From Glandiceps talaboti (Eukaryota > Hemichordata > Enteropneusta > Spengelidae): 64,000 nucleotides of DNA. Position 1 is the stretch's first letter. Each line of letters begins with the position of its first letter. This document shows, in pieces, positions 42,289 through 54,356 of this stretch. A program made the translations under genes and the position numbers. The stretch spans positions 23,883,342 through 23,947,341 of the forward strand of contig NC_135549.1 of the NCBI RefSeq assembly GCF_964340395.1. Direction: 5' to 3'. The notes beneath the pieces were generated by a model. It saw only the letters and a program-made list of their open reading frames with translations. It had not been told where the DNA came from and did no database searches.

Positions 42289-43139
42289 CTCATGAATTGA
42301 AGACGTGTAGAATCTTGTTACATGACAACACAGTTCCCTTCTCTTTATCAACCACTGTCGGAACCTCCTTCAACAGCACACCCAAAGGATCAATACAGTA
42401 TGTATGATATACTCTAAATATGATACATTATAACACTTAATCGCGGGCTTTGATTTTGTGACCAAATCATATCCAGCTAGCTAGTAGACTACGAACAGTA
42501 CAAGCGTATGAATGTATTGGCATAGTATAAAGATATGTGAATACTGTTGAGTTGTTATCACCGGTAAATTAACCTTTACGCTGTTGAACAATGTTTAATA
42601 TGTAAGGGATTATATCATTATATGTCCGTTAAAGCAATGTCGTAAAAGATATGCAACCGTGTTGTGCAAGTCTCATATCAAAGTATTGATTATTTGATAA
42701 TTTGGGCACTTATTGCGTGCGAGTTTGTATGTTACCGTATAGGTAAGACCATTAGTTAAACTTTAAGCTGTTGAAAATATTTAATATATGTTAGGGATTA
42801 TATCAGAAAGATACGCACAGTATGATATATCCAAAGTCAACATATTTGATAACATGTATTCTAGTTTGGAACCGCTGGGTTATGACACGAGTTCTTTGCC
42901 TAATCATTTGGTATTTCAAATATCAGCCAATTTACTGTCCGCAAGTCTGTCAGGACAGTTTAGCTTGTTGATCCTTCGAATTACCAAATAATCAATGCTT
43001 TGATATGAGACTGGTACAGCATGGTTCCATCTCTCACATTATTTCCCAACTCTCTGGGGAAGTAGCAATTAAGTGAAAGGCCCCTATGACAAGAGTCTGG
43101 GAAATTAAGCGGGTGCGGTTTTAGTGGCCAGTTATTACA

Positions 43140-44345
43140 CTAGTTACAAAACTATCTCCAGATAAGACATCAGCGCGGAGTCGTAATCTTTAATGGTGAG
43201 TGTTCTCCATTGCTGAACGTGACATCTGGAGTTCCCCAGGGATCACTATTGGTATCCTTTAATGTTTGTCCTATATGTAAATGATCTCCCAGATGTTTAT
43301 CATCATTCTGAACGCTAATTATGCATAGACGATGCTAAAATTTGGAAAACAATTTCTGCTGCTTCTGATTGTATTTTTTTGCTTGCTTTATTTGCTACAA
43401 GAAGATGTAGATCGCCTACGAGTCTGGTGTACCACCTGGAATTTAAGCTTAAATGTAAATAAGTTTTCGGTAATTTCAAGAGAGTACTCATTGCACTGGC
43501 AGTATGAAATAGCCGATACACCTGCGCCAAGGGTAAATAAGGTTAAAGACCTTGGGGTTATTAATTTTTTATCCAATTTAAATTTTACTGATCACATTCA
43601 ATCCAGTAGATCCCTTAGAATGCTAGGTTTTATTAAACGAAATAGTAGGGCGTTCAGTGACATAAATACTATTGTAACATTATATTTAGAAATGTTCGTT
43701 GTCATCTTGAATATTTCTCTGTTGTTGGAACCCTTGGCAAACAAATATCAACTGACTTGAGCGGGTACAACAAAAGTTTGTAAAGTTACAAGTTACGTAA
43801 CAAGTCCGGTCTAAATTATGAGAGTAGAACTGTGTTCCTTTTTGGATTGTTACAATGATTGTACAACAGGCGTAGAATACTGGATTTAATGTTTTTGTAT
43901 ACATGTGCTAATAGTATATATAATAGTTCTTACATTTTGTCAAGGTTTGATATCAATGATCCAACTAGAATGTTACTGAATCAGACTGTTTTTAGGGAGA
44001 AGCGAAGTTGCATAATATTAGTAAATACACGCCTTTAATTAGGAGCATAAGGTGTTTTAATGAAACTGTACATAGTAATTCTTCTATTGATGTTTTTAGC
44101 GCTGCCATGTTTTAAGACTTTACTGCATTAGATTATTTTAGATTAATGTGTTTTGACTTTTCAGTTGATGTGTTTACGATTATATATTGTAATGTGATAT
44201 ACGTTTTTATTTTAGTTGTTAATTTTTTGTCCGTCTTCCGTTTCGAGTGCACTTTCAGTTTGTGCATGCTGTGGTGTTTGTCTTGGACAGTTTTATTATT
44301 GGAGCCTGTAAATGGGATTCGTGCCATTGGTCATCCTTATAAATA
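43140..44345 (+). pseudogene. LINE reverse transcriptase C-terminal relic with 3' end
   Basis: At 43215-43320 broken frames read VTSGVPQGSLL, VLYVNDLPDVYHHSE and a degraded YADD-type region (MHRRC for YADDA). From 43390, in one frame, come LQEDVDRLRVWCTTWNLSLN, YEIADTPAPRVNKVKDLGVI, HIQSSRSLRMLGFIKRNSRA and VTLYLEMFVV: the conserved post-RT region of Jockey/CR1-type LINEs. The 3' end is TGTAAATGGGATTCGTGCCA and an AATAAAT tail at 44306-44345. Multiple stops; dead. Confidence 0.82.
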
Positions 44346-44639
44346 AATGTTTTATAGCTTCAAAATGAGAAATAATATACTAGAAACTGTAATTTTGTTA
44401 CTTTTATTTTGGAATTTTGAGGCGCACTTAACATAGCCTGCAGATTAATCTTTTCTATATATTGTCTATTCACTTTGACAACTTGTAGTATGGGCTGGTG
44501 GCCTAAATTACGGAATGAATCACATCAGTATCAGTAACTAGGTGTTCTCTTTCCATAAATACATGTATATGTACTTCTCTTTGACGAGATGATCTCATAT
44601 TTTGTACATTGATACATATCAGATTAGGAGAGGTTTGTA

Positions 44640-46080
44640 CTCACGTGGTAGTCCTTTTATTAAATGTAGTACGAGCAACTGAACATGGTATCAATCGACC
44701 GACGACAAGAACAGAAGTGACCTGTGATTGGAACAATTTTTACTCAGAAAAAACTCGGCCAGCAAAAGCAAGAGACTTTTGACCATCACAATACAACAAG
44801 GAGAAAAAAGTTACACTCCATCCACAATTTCCCAGTACAGATTCTGAGGATGATATTGACCTTATAGGGATACCATTTGTGAGATGGCATGTACAACCGA
44901 GGTATCAAATATTATCAATCCATCATCGTATGCCAATAATGATGTCACTCAAGTAATTGGAGACATTGTCACAGAGGTAGAAGTGCAAACGTCAGAACAT
45001 GTTACAGTAACGCCATCACCAAAGCAACACCCTAACACTATTTTAGAAGTTGTAAGAGACAGTTTGGCAGACAACAATAACATATCAGCTGAAAAACTAT
45101 TTAGACAAATGCGCAACAGTGCAACAACAGATGAAGCTATAGTCATTGATGGCATCACCAAACAACAACACAACAGCAAATACTGGCGGAAGAACAGAGA
45201 GGTATAGTCTAACATCAACAAAAATGCATCCAATACACAGTTTCAGGTAAAAACTATGTCCGGAGTAGCAGGCAAATCATCTATCAGTGAAGTTAATCCA
45301 CCACCAGCAATACAGAGGAGACAGATGAGAAAAGGAAGATGTTGCAGTCCAGAAGTACATAGAAGCCATGTCAACATGTCACACAAACTTGATTGTCAGC
45401 TGTGTGTGGGTTAACCGTTTCAGGTGGCGACAACCCACCTCAGTGCAACACTTGACAGGAAAGTTTGATGTGACTGTTGTGGGAAACGAGTCCTAGAATG
45501 CAAATGTCCATATTCAGCTAGAGATATTTCACCACAGAAAGCAGACATTGCATACATATCACCTACAGAAATTTCAGAAAGGAAGCTATGAACACATCAC
45601 ACCAGTGTTACACACAAGCAAATGACACTAACCAGTATACACCAATGCGATTTCATGGTATACACAGACCATGGACTCATTGTCATTCCCGTTGAATTCG
45701 ATGAAAGACATTGGACACATATGAAACACAATCTCGATGCATTGATACCGCTGTTAGTATAATTGTCAACAGGATCCATGTCACCATGGCTACGCTGTCC
45801 ATCATTGCCCCCAACACAAACTTCTACCGGTACATCGTCATAATCAGTAAATGTACCAGCAACACCAAGTAAATCTATCTTGCGGAAACCAAAGTGCAGG
45901 AAGTGTTTTCGGCCATGTGGAAAGTCAGTCAAAAATAGTGCAGGTGCATGTGATATAGTTGTGATACATGGTTTCATTTTAGTTGTGCAAGACTTGCAGG
46001 AAAAGAAAACACGTTGGCAGGAAACTGGTTCTGTAAAGACTGCACATACATGTAGTGGTGTCAACAGTGTAACACTGTAA
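44640..46080 (+). pseudogene. Relic of a YqaJ-like nuclease / PHD-finger protein (probable DNA-element gene)
   Basis: At 45430-45590 one plus frame reads HLSATLDRKV, stop, CDCCGKRVLECKCPYSARDI, then QKADIAYISPTEISE. The E-C-K-C-P-Y-S block is the catalytic ExK core of YqaJ/lambda-exonuclease-like nucleases. 45630-45765 gives CDFMVYTDHGLIVIPVEFDE and HWTHM, the usual CDF-x-V-x-T...I...FD...W end of that domain. At 45935-46060 CDTWFHFSCARLAGKE and NWFCKDC form the second half of a PHD finger. Frames are broken by stops and shifts. In animals this pairing is mostly found in multicopy, transposon-derived genes. 44884-45207 (107 residues, no recognised domain) may be its N-terminal part. Confidence 0.72.
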
Positions 46081-47450
46081 ACTATCATATTCATTGCATA
46101 ATATACATATTTACTTTACCTTGAAATCAATTAACATGTGTTGGTGAAACAAGTTCACTGTCATTATAGTTATTTTACATCAAGATGTGCAATGTGATGG
46201 CAACATTCAGTTATACAGTCATATCATTGGTGGAGAACCTAGTGATGACAATATTCAGTTAACTAGATCGTGAAGGATAATTTGGCAATCACAAGACGGA
46301 ATTGATAATGGTGCAGTAGTGAATATCACTAGAAGTAAGCAGGTGATTTCAAGATAGTACATTTGTAAGCTACTTGTTCTTCGACAAATAGTGAATAAGT
46401 AGCAGTTCTGAGCAACTTCCTTTTTTCTAAAATTATAGATTACATGTTACTGCAGCCATATTTATGTATGGGTCAAGACACATTATGGTGCAATGGGAAG
46501 TAGAAATGGTAAGTACACAAGTAAAAAGCCTAAGGTCATAGTTAGCACTAAATTGTTACATTTATTGAATATTCTAAGGTATTCACAAAATGAATGGCCT
46601 GGTTTTGATAAACCATCAGGTGTAATTATATGTATGCAGCTAGGAGAATTTCATACCCCTAACACTAGCTCATGAAATGTGTACACACTTCACCTATACA
46701 GTATTCTTACTTATTGAGTATGACAGAGATTCTGTGTTACACACTCAGAGAAAAACGTTGGCTTCATTTTTTCATTCCATAAATAAGTGGTGGTCCAAAT
46801 TGGCCACTGGCAATTGAATTTGGTCGTCCAAGATGGAAAATCAATGGTCTTTTGATGCATGACCACCGCTAATTTTGAAACCTTTTTTTGTATAAGTTTT
46901 ATGTGGAATCTATGAAGCTTGTTTATCACTCCTCAGCTCAGGGTATCTCAGACCATGGCATAACAGGAATAAATGCATGGCAGGTTCAGTCAACAGACAA
47001 CTGTTTCAAAGCTCTAAATGTTGAAGGAAAGTAGTTATATGAAAGAGTCACAATCAACTTGACATACTAATCCTCTACAGCTGACATTAACATTTCCCTA
47101 CCCAGCATACATCATGTAATTTTCTTTGTTATATCAGATAATGTATTTTTACAAAGTAACACATAATTGTTATGCTACGCCATTTTGGCAATATTTTTGA
47201 CCAAGTTGTTTACTCACACACAGACGCTTTACCATGCCTCGTATAGCATTACTAAATTTCAGTTCAGTTATGCTAAAAAATTGTTATTAAAGATACATTT
47301 TCTAATTCCAATAGAGTTAAAAGAAACAGAAAAAATAACCCATCCTACATCTGAATCTTTACACTACTGAAAGCGTTAAGAAGATTATGATTTTCAACAG
47401 GCATCGGACACATCTGTGTTTGGTCACAAATTAGCAAGTGATTTTCCAGT
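46081..47450. other. No gene seen
   Basis: Low-complexity AT-rich sequence with short frames only. It lies between the YqaJ relic and dispersed repeat copy 2, so it may be internal sequence of the same decayed element. Confidence 0.35.
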
Positions 47451-47454
47451 TCAT

Positions 47455-48130
47455 TTAAACCATATGGCACTTGAACACGTCTTTCCATCAATTTTGTCAT
47501 ACAGGGTTTTGGTTTGGTTTTGGCACTGTACGTTGAAAGATGTCTGTATAGATAGTAATCTTGTTTGGCTTCTCCACAATTTCAGGAACACACTGGTAAC
47601 CTCTAACTTTTTAAGTCACAGTCTGAATTTTTTGTTTTTATCCACAAGACTTTAAATCGTCTCCAAGTGTCTCAAACAAAATCCATGGGATTTCACAGAA
47701 CACTGGGTTATCACTGTAAATTGCTCCTCTGTAAGTGATTGTTAGTGATGGTCATGCTACTTGAATATTCTACTTCATTTCATTAACAATCAGTGCAGTT
47801 GTAGTGCATATGCAAAATATGGTATATTTATCAAATTCTGTACCATACTCACATTTTGTCTGATAGAATATTGTTTTATCAAATTCTCAAATGCAATGAA
47901 AATTATCAGCCAGTTAGTTACGTATTTTTAAACTTTTTTGTTTTTTATTAGCCTTTTATTGTTCCTGGACTTCCACTAAAGGTAGTTTTGAGTGCAAAAC
48001 CCCTAAATAAAAAGCTCACAAAAATGAAAAATAAATGGTAAAGATGAAAAAGTATGCTACAGTGATTGGGTCTATGTTTGAGCCAATGTTTACGAAAACT
48101 AGCACATAGCACATTCTATGAGATGTCCAA
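47455..48130. repeat. Dispersed repeat, copy 2 (matches 36770-37430)
   Basis: See copy 1: same strand, with scattered substitutions and small indels. No open frame is conserved between the copies. Confidence 0.75.
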
Positions 48131-49340
48131 TACAAAGGCACACTTTTTCTAGTGTACATACATATATATGTATGTAGGGAATTGTCTTAGCATTGCATCG
48201 TACCATGTAATATCTGAATATTGCACTGAACCAGACAGGTGAAGTGGAAAACACCAGAAAAGCTTCAAATCTGCACTAGCTGCAACTGATACATTTTTTG
48301 TTTTGTTAACATGAGTGACTTCCTTATAGTTAACATGAGTGACTTTCTCACTGCTGCAAACTATGATTTAATATATTTCAAATCATGTGCTAACATTTTT
48401 TTGGTTTCAGTTGCCTCAGAGTTTGAGGATGCCAAACTTCAACAGCATTCATTATAGTATTACATGTTGAATGACAGTGACTGACGAAATCTCCTCGGGG
48501 CCACACATGGATGTACATGTATTCGGGGAGAAGGATTATTATGAATGGCTCATTAACATGTTATACTAAAGGCAGTTGCCAAAGATAAGTATTTCCGGTG
48601 TTTGCAAAAAAGATTGACATTCGTATGAAGCCTTGGCTGATCATCGGCATGATCAGAGTATTTCCGAGTCATCAATGTAGTAGCATAGCAATCAAAATTG
48701 TGTTTGTAGTGACATCCATTCTAATAATCTTTCAGCAAAAAACGGCGATTCAGATACTGTTGAACTAGAAGCTTTAGAAGAAGACTGCTGTTGTTACTAT
48801 GACTGACCAGAAACCATGGTGACCTCAGGGTGGTGAGCTAAACTAGTATACACAATAACAAAACAATAATATGGCAGACTGTACTTGAGCATGATCAACA
48901 AGTAACAAGTTGAATAAAATCACCATGTTTCAGTTTACCATGAGTGCATGCACTCAGATGTTCGTGTATGGTGGGGTGGGGCTTAAATACTAGCAGCGTG
49001 CGATTTTCATGGTAGACTACAAAACGGAGTGCAAATTCAACAATTCAAAATGTCAGTTAGGATAGCAATAGCGATAGCTGTTCTCAATTCTACAAATAGG
49101 CTAGAACTGTACGAGTCATTATCAGTCATATTACAACAAAAATTCATAGTACTAGTGCTGGTGTAGCATTTGTCAAATGCATATCAGCTGGCATTTGACG
49201 ACTTCAAACGCATAACTGGCCAGGTGGCATTATGTTAAAGTGCAGATATCAATGTGAAGTTGTGAAGTAGATATTTGGTGGGTGTATAACCGTTGGTGTC
49301 CAGTTGGGAAATTGTTCAAATCAAAATGATCTTACCACCA
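48131..49340. other. No gene seen
   Basis: No recognisable protein or repeat apart from a short direct repeat, TTAACATGAGTGACTT, at about 48307 and 48330. Confidence 0.4.
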
Positions 49341-49359
49341 GTGTACGAGTTGGGTAAAA

Positions 49360-49720
49360 AAAATATGATTTTTGGTCAAAAAACATAAACTCAAAAACTA
49401 CTGGGCAGATCGGTCTGAAAATTGGTGGGAACATTTTTAAGGGTTTTAGATTAAGAATTCTTCACGACATGATGATCCCATCAGTGATATGCAAATTAGG
49501 GCTAAAAATGTGTCTTTTTGGTCAACATTCTGTACTTCCAAAACTATTGAGCAGATTGGGCTGATATTTAATGGGATGCATCTAGGGGTGTATAGATGAA
49601 GAAATGTTAAGCATATAATAATTTACTCAGTGATATGCAAATTAGGTGTAAATATGTGAATTTTGGTCAAAAACTTCTCTCTTAAAAAGTACTTGGTCAG
49701 TGAGACTGAACCTTGGTGAG
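49360..49720. repeat. Tandem repeat with 146-bp period
   Basis: TTGGTCAA followed by AAAAACTACTGGGCAG-like sequence recurs at 49372, 49518 and 49663 (spacing 146 and 145). CAGTGATATGCAAATTAGG recurs at 49482 and 49628. About two and a half units; non-coding. Confidence 0.75.
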
Positions 49721-49839
49721 ATGTTTCTAGAAGTGTTAATATTCAGCAGATTTTCTTCAAAACATTTTGACACAATTGGCACTAGCAACCCTTACCACAT
49801 CCTTAGCAACAACAAAATGGCAGTATATTTAGGTTAAAT

Positions 49840-50450
49840 GACATCTCGTAGGTAAGTGAGTAACATTCAAACAATGTATGCAAATATCCCTAGCAACCAT
49901 GACCACACCCATATAGAAACAGCCAAACGGTTGTATTTCAAAGATAACAGGGATTCTTAGACAAATGAATGAACATTTAAAAAGTGTATGCAAATATGCC
50001 AAGCAACAAGACCACGCCCATGGCAACAGCCAAATGATCAGATATATTGCAAAGATAACAGGGCTTAATAGACAAGTGAATAAACATTCCACAAAATGTA
50101 TGTAAATGTGCCTAGAAACAAGGCCACGACCATAGCAACAGCCAAATGATCACGTATATTGCAATGATAACAACAGGGATTAATAGACAAATGAATAATT
50201 CATAAAATGTATGCAAATATATCTAGCAACAAGACCACGTCCATAGCAACTACCAAATGATCATGTATATTGCAAAAGAAAAGATACCATCAGGGATTTA
50301 TAGACAAGTAAATAAACATTCAAAAAATGTATGGAAATATATCTAGCAATAAGACCACGCCCATAGCAACAGCGGCAGCCAAATGATCGTGTATATTGCG
50401 AAAGTAACAACAGGGTTGGATAGGCAACTGGATAATAATTCAGCAAATGA
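49840..50450. repeat. Tandem repeat with about 110-bp period
   Basis: The unit contains CAACAAGACCACGCCCATAG, CAACAGCCAAATGATC, a GTATATTGCAAAGATAACAG block and a GACAAATGAATAAACATTC block. The CCAAATGATC step falls near 49924, 50031, 50143, 50254 and 50380. Open frames across it are by-products of the repeat. Confidence 0.8.
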
Positions 50451-50959
50451 ACACCTATGCCTAGAGAGCATTATCAACATGTGGATACACATTTTTAAAA
50501 ACTACAGTTGTGCTACAATACCATTGGCGCTTTTTTTTTTAAATCTTAATTCCCTATGTTACAGAATAGGGCTAGGCTTTGTTTGGGCCATCTACCAAGA
50601 GGGAATTTACTTCAGGTGAAATACAGTTAAATTACATCAACCGTTTTTTATTGCAATATTTTGCACCAATATTCTTTGTGGCGTGAATATTCGCTGGAAA
50701 CCCAGTGGTCAAAACAAAAGCCACGTGACCTGAAAACACTACTTGCATAATATTACTAGCTACAGCCTGATTACATGTGTACAATATCAATAAATACAGA
50801 TTGATATTTCAAAGCAATACATTTGTACATGAAAGGAAAGACTGTCACCTGACCCCGTCATTGCACACATAAAATAATGTATGCTTTGGGGCCCTGTAAG
50901 GAGTACAGTGCCCAGAAGTGACAATCCGTAATATGTACGTCCACGCTTTAAATTGATGG

Positions 50960-51270
50960 ATGCTCAACCAAAAGTTTGCTTTGTCAAAACATGCGCCCAC
51001 CACGTCACCAGTCGGCCATGCCAGTAACAGTCAGAAATGGCAAAACCAATTTAACCACGCATGCTCACCAAATACGCCGTCGACTCGAACAAGATATATT
51101 AAGATATAATTATAACAAGTCCAGCACATTTGTACCTGCTCTTTCGACGGGAACAATCGTGGCGATCCGGAATATGCATGCCAGTGTGATCATGCTGTGT
51201 CTTTGGAAGTCGAATTTTAGGCGGGTGGACGTGTACACGTCATATCCGTTAGGAGAGAACAATTTGATTT
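50960..51270 (+). pseudogene. Possible retroelement pol C-terminal fragment
   Basis: A plus-strand frame reads QIRRRLEQDILRYNYNKSST, then LSTGTIVAIRN. This resembles the RRxLxQxxxKxxYxxxSS...PLxxGxxVxIRN segment at the end of many Gypsy-type integrases. There are no integrase catalytic motifs or LTRs, so the call is tentative. The following T-rich stretch (51300-51460) has no recognised feature. Confidence 0.3.
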
Positions 51271-52207
51271 ATGGGGGAGGAGGAAGTGGGTACGTATACG
51301 GCAGCAAATTTTTTTTCTCATCACTGTGACAGCAAATGTATTTTTTCTATTGTCAATCCTGGGTTTTTTTCTATATGCAGAAGCAATGCAATTTTTTACG
51401 GGATCAAATTATTTTTTTCTCCGTAAAAAACTTAATCTGTCGACAATTTTTTCCCCAAAATCCATCCCCTCCCTCAGAAATCAAATGGTTCTTCCCTTAT
51501 ATTATTTATCTCCAAAGAAAGAATTCGTGGTTTGGGTGCATGGGGGCGTCATACATATTACAAAATACATGCCATAATATATGCACAGGCTGTTGAAGCG
51601 AGCGCATGTTAGTAATGACGTGCTCTGCTTTATTTTTTGTGTGGTTTAAATAACACTCATAAAAAATACCAGTGCATAATAAACAGACGCGAATATTCTC
51701 CACCAAATGTTGAATGTTCTTGTTGCTATTACATATTACCGAAGAAGAAAGGGATCGGGTGGACAACCCAAAACGACCAAAAAAACTCCGCAAATAACCG
51801 TTCATAGTTTGCGTTAATTGTGTCCATCAAGTTGTATTCATTACTTTAATTAGTGGAATTACAGCGCATTTCACAATACTATTAACCTTCTCTGTTTGAT
51901 GCAACAAAACAGAAACCAATAAGTAAAGAAAGTGGACATGCTACACTTTAAGATAGCAAGATTGAATGAATACAGTTTCTTGCTACATTTTGTCTAAGTG
52001 AAGTGAACTACACATACCAACATACACAGACAGCAAATGAACACCACCAAGGACATTTTACCTGCCCTTCATCAGGTGTTTGATCCTAGGAGAAACATAG
52101 AATGCCTGCATGGAGTTGCAATACATTTAAATGGTTTATTTCATTTCGACTAGATGATAGCGAAAAATGCCATCGTGTTATTAAAGTGCGTCGTATGAAG
52201 TTTCTTG

Positions 52208-52287
<80 letters not shown>

Positions 52288-52319
52288 CGATCGATCGATC
52301 GATCGATCGATCGATCGAG
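52208..52319. repeat. TC microsatellite followed by GATC tetranucleotide run
   Basis: About 37 units of TC/CT, then about nine units of GATC/TCGA. It sits on the left side of the third copy of the 147-bp repeat element. The open frames on both strands are artefacts of the repeat. Confidence 0.92.
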
Positions 52320-52429
52320 AAACACCCCAAAGCTATATCTTACCATGCCAGTCAGGTCGCTTTCAGAAGGGTTCCAGATGACCCGGTCCTAAGGCTATCA
52401 TCCTAATCCAGGATAGTTATGACACGTCC

Positions 52430-53270
52430 TCTCATAATAGGTTTCCTAATATAGTTTGTTGATGTACCTTACAGTGTTAATGAATAATTTGCATAATTAA
52501 TGAGTTTCGGTAATTAGACTATATGTTAAGACTGCACACTTCAATTTCAATATAATTTATTACATACATTAAACATAACAAAGTCCATATGTCCTATAAA
52601 GTTTGTTGATGTACCTTACAGCGCTAATGAATAATTTGCATAATTAATGACTTTCAGTGATTAGGCTATATCTTAAGAATACATACTTCAATGTCAATAC
52701 ACTTCAGTACATGCGTTAACCATAATAAGTCGCATATGTCCTATATAGTTTGTTGATGTACCTTACAGTGTTAATGACTAATTTGCATGATTAATGATTT
52801 TCATTAATTAGGATACATCTTAAGAATGCATACTTGAATTTCATTATCATTTAGTACATAATGTTAACCATAACAAAGGAGGTACTACTTATAAATTTTG
52901 TTGATATAGCTTACAGTTTTAGTGAAAAGTTTGCATAATTAATGATTTTAGGTAACTAGGCTGTATCTTAAAAATGCAAGCTTCAAATTTCATATAATTT
53001 GGTACATTAATCAACCGTAATAATACCCACCTGTCCTATGAACTTTGTTGATACAACTTTTACCTTTAATGAGTAATTTGAATAACGAACGATATTCAGT
53101 AATTAAGCAGTATCATGCACTCTTCAAATTCCGTATAATTTGGCATATACATTAACCTGAGAAAGCATACTTGTCAAAAAAAGCCTGTTACCATACTTTT
53201 TGTTTATGTTCAATGAACAATTTGCATAATTGGTGATTCCCTTACGGGAGGCATTCAGTTTAAATCTGGT
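52430..53270. mobile_element. Third copy of the 147-bp tandem-unit element
   Basis: GCATAATTAATG-type unit starts fall at 52491, 52638, 52784, 52933, 53080 and 53224 (spacing 144-149). It ends CCCTTACGGGAGGCATTCAG followed by TTTAAATCTGGT, identical to the right end at 12424. This copy fixes the element's right boundary independently of gene A. The left end is obscured by other sequence at 52320-52430. Confidence 0.78.
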
Positions 53271-53454
53271 ACATGGTGGTTTCACTGTTACGTTTCAAGC
53301 ATAATGCACCAATACAAATGACGCCAAACCGGTCATTATTACGACAAGCGGGGAAGTCGGTGAGAAAATGGGGTACCTGATACTTTTGCCACTGCTTGAA
53401 GGGGTCCTGAATTACTTTATAGATGGGTTTGAAAAAAAAAGCAAATCCCTTTGT

Positions 53455-53530
53455 CTTCGGTTTAATTAAAATTCCTTTATTATATCCAACGTTTCGACCA
53501 CACATAGGTGGCCTTCTTCAGGGAGTATGG
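53455..53530 (-). mobile_element. Penelope-like LTR fragment with hammerhead-like core
   Basis: On the minus strand: CCCTGAAGAAGGCCACCTAT, then GTGTGGTCGAAACGTTGGAT and ATAATAAAGGAATTTTAATT. The CTGAAGA...GAAAC arrangement around a GGCCAC/GTGGTC stem is the signature of the terminal repeats of Penelope-like elements, which are known to carry hammerhead ribozymes. One unpaired A next to the stem makes activity doubtful. Confidence 0.5.
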
Positions 53531-53654
53531 TAGGAGAGGGCGATAAAAAAAATACTCTTTTTTTTCCTTTTTTTTTATCGGCCTCTCCCGGATAGTTACC
53601 TCCAAAATACAAGTACGACGTTTTGCCGGTGACGGCATCATCTACAGAGATATT

Positions 53655-54190
53655 ACAAAACAACAAGATTGCACATCTACTCCCTTGGAAAGTGGGAAAA
53701 GGCCTGGCAAATGAATTTCAACCCATTAGTTATTCATTAGAAAGAATATAATGTCGCTCAGCACAATTCGTCCACACACAATTACAATCCTAAAGCCAGT
53801 TTTACAGACATGTTGCATAATTTACAATGGGAACCAGTTGAAAATCAAAGATCCAAACTCGGACAAACAATTATTTACAAAGAAAATTCATGGTCTCACG
53901 CCCTCCAACATCCAACCTAAACACACAAACAAACAACCAACCAAACACAGTCAGATCTACAAGACCGTAAGTTGTCAGTTCACACATTCTGCATGAACCA
54001 CCATTCAATAAAAACTGTTACCAATATTCGCTGTATCCAAGAACCATCCGCGAATGGAATTTTCTACCTCCCACTATCCATGATGCCAAGAACATTGACG
54101 CCTTTAAAACATTACAAAAAGTAGGGCTAAAAGTAACCTTGCAAGACCTGGTATTACAGCTCACCATAATAAACCATCAACAGGACATCA
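53655..54190 (+). pseudogene. LINE reverse transcriptase C-terminal fragment, internally deleted
   Basis: LGKWEKAWQMNFNP near 53685-53725 is the post-YADD region of LINE reverse transcriptases. After a deletion come DMLHNLQWEPVENQRSKLGQ and TIIYKKIHGL (53808-53900), and RTIREWNFLPPTIHDAKNID with AFKTLQK (54043-54122), the typical extreme C-terminus. Frames shift between blocks. The 3' end merges with the GCAGAA-rich repeat that follows. Confidence 0.8.
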
Positions 54191-54194
54191 TTTC

Positions 54195-54356
54195 CACACT
54201 GACTTGTGCGCGATAACCACAAGGTGTTTTGCACACAGTATCAAGCAGAAGCAGAAGCAGAAGCAGAAGCAAAACACCTTGTGGTTATCGCGCACACTGA
54301 CTTGTGCGCGATAACCACAAGGTGTTTTGCACACAGTATCAAGCAGAAGCAGAAGC
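54195..54356. repeat. Inverted-plus-direct repeat with GCAGAA microsatellite
   Basis: The 27-base segment 54206-54232 (GTGCGCGATAACCACAAGGT and on) recurs in exact reverse complement at 54269-54295 and in direct orientation at 54304-54330. The following CACACAGTATCAAGCAGAAG is also repeated directly. It is a rearranged LINE 3' tail. Confidence 0.88.

Larger units (their letters stand above)
37948..42740. repeat. Tandem duplication unit D (contains gene D)
   Basis: Partner of 29747-34640. The left boundary is near CAGTCCCTCTATCACGTGAT (37950-37969), shared with 29749 onward. At the right, homology extends through the predicted first exon and its upstream sequence. Confidence 0.8.

Noticed and set aside
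45597-46094. 165-residue minus-strand frame
   Set aside because: It lies antisense to the YqaJ and PHD coding relic, whose plus-strand motifs are specific. The minus frame shows no recognisable domain.
49840-50450. CRISPR-like array
   Set aside because: The 110-bp units are contiguous repeats without short repeat/unique spacer structure, in an animal genome.
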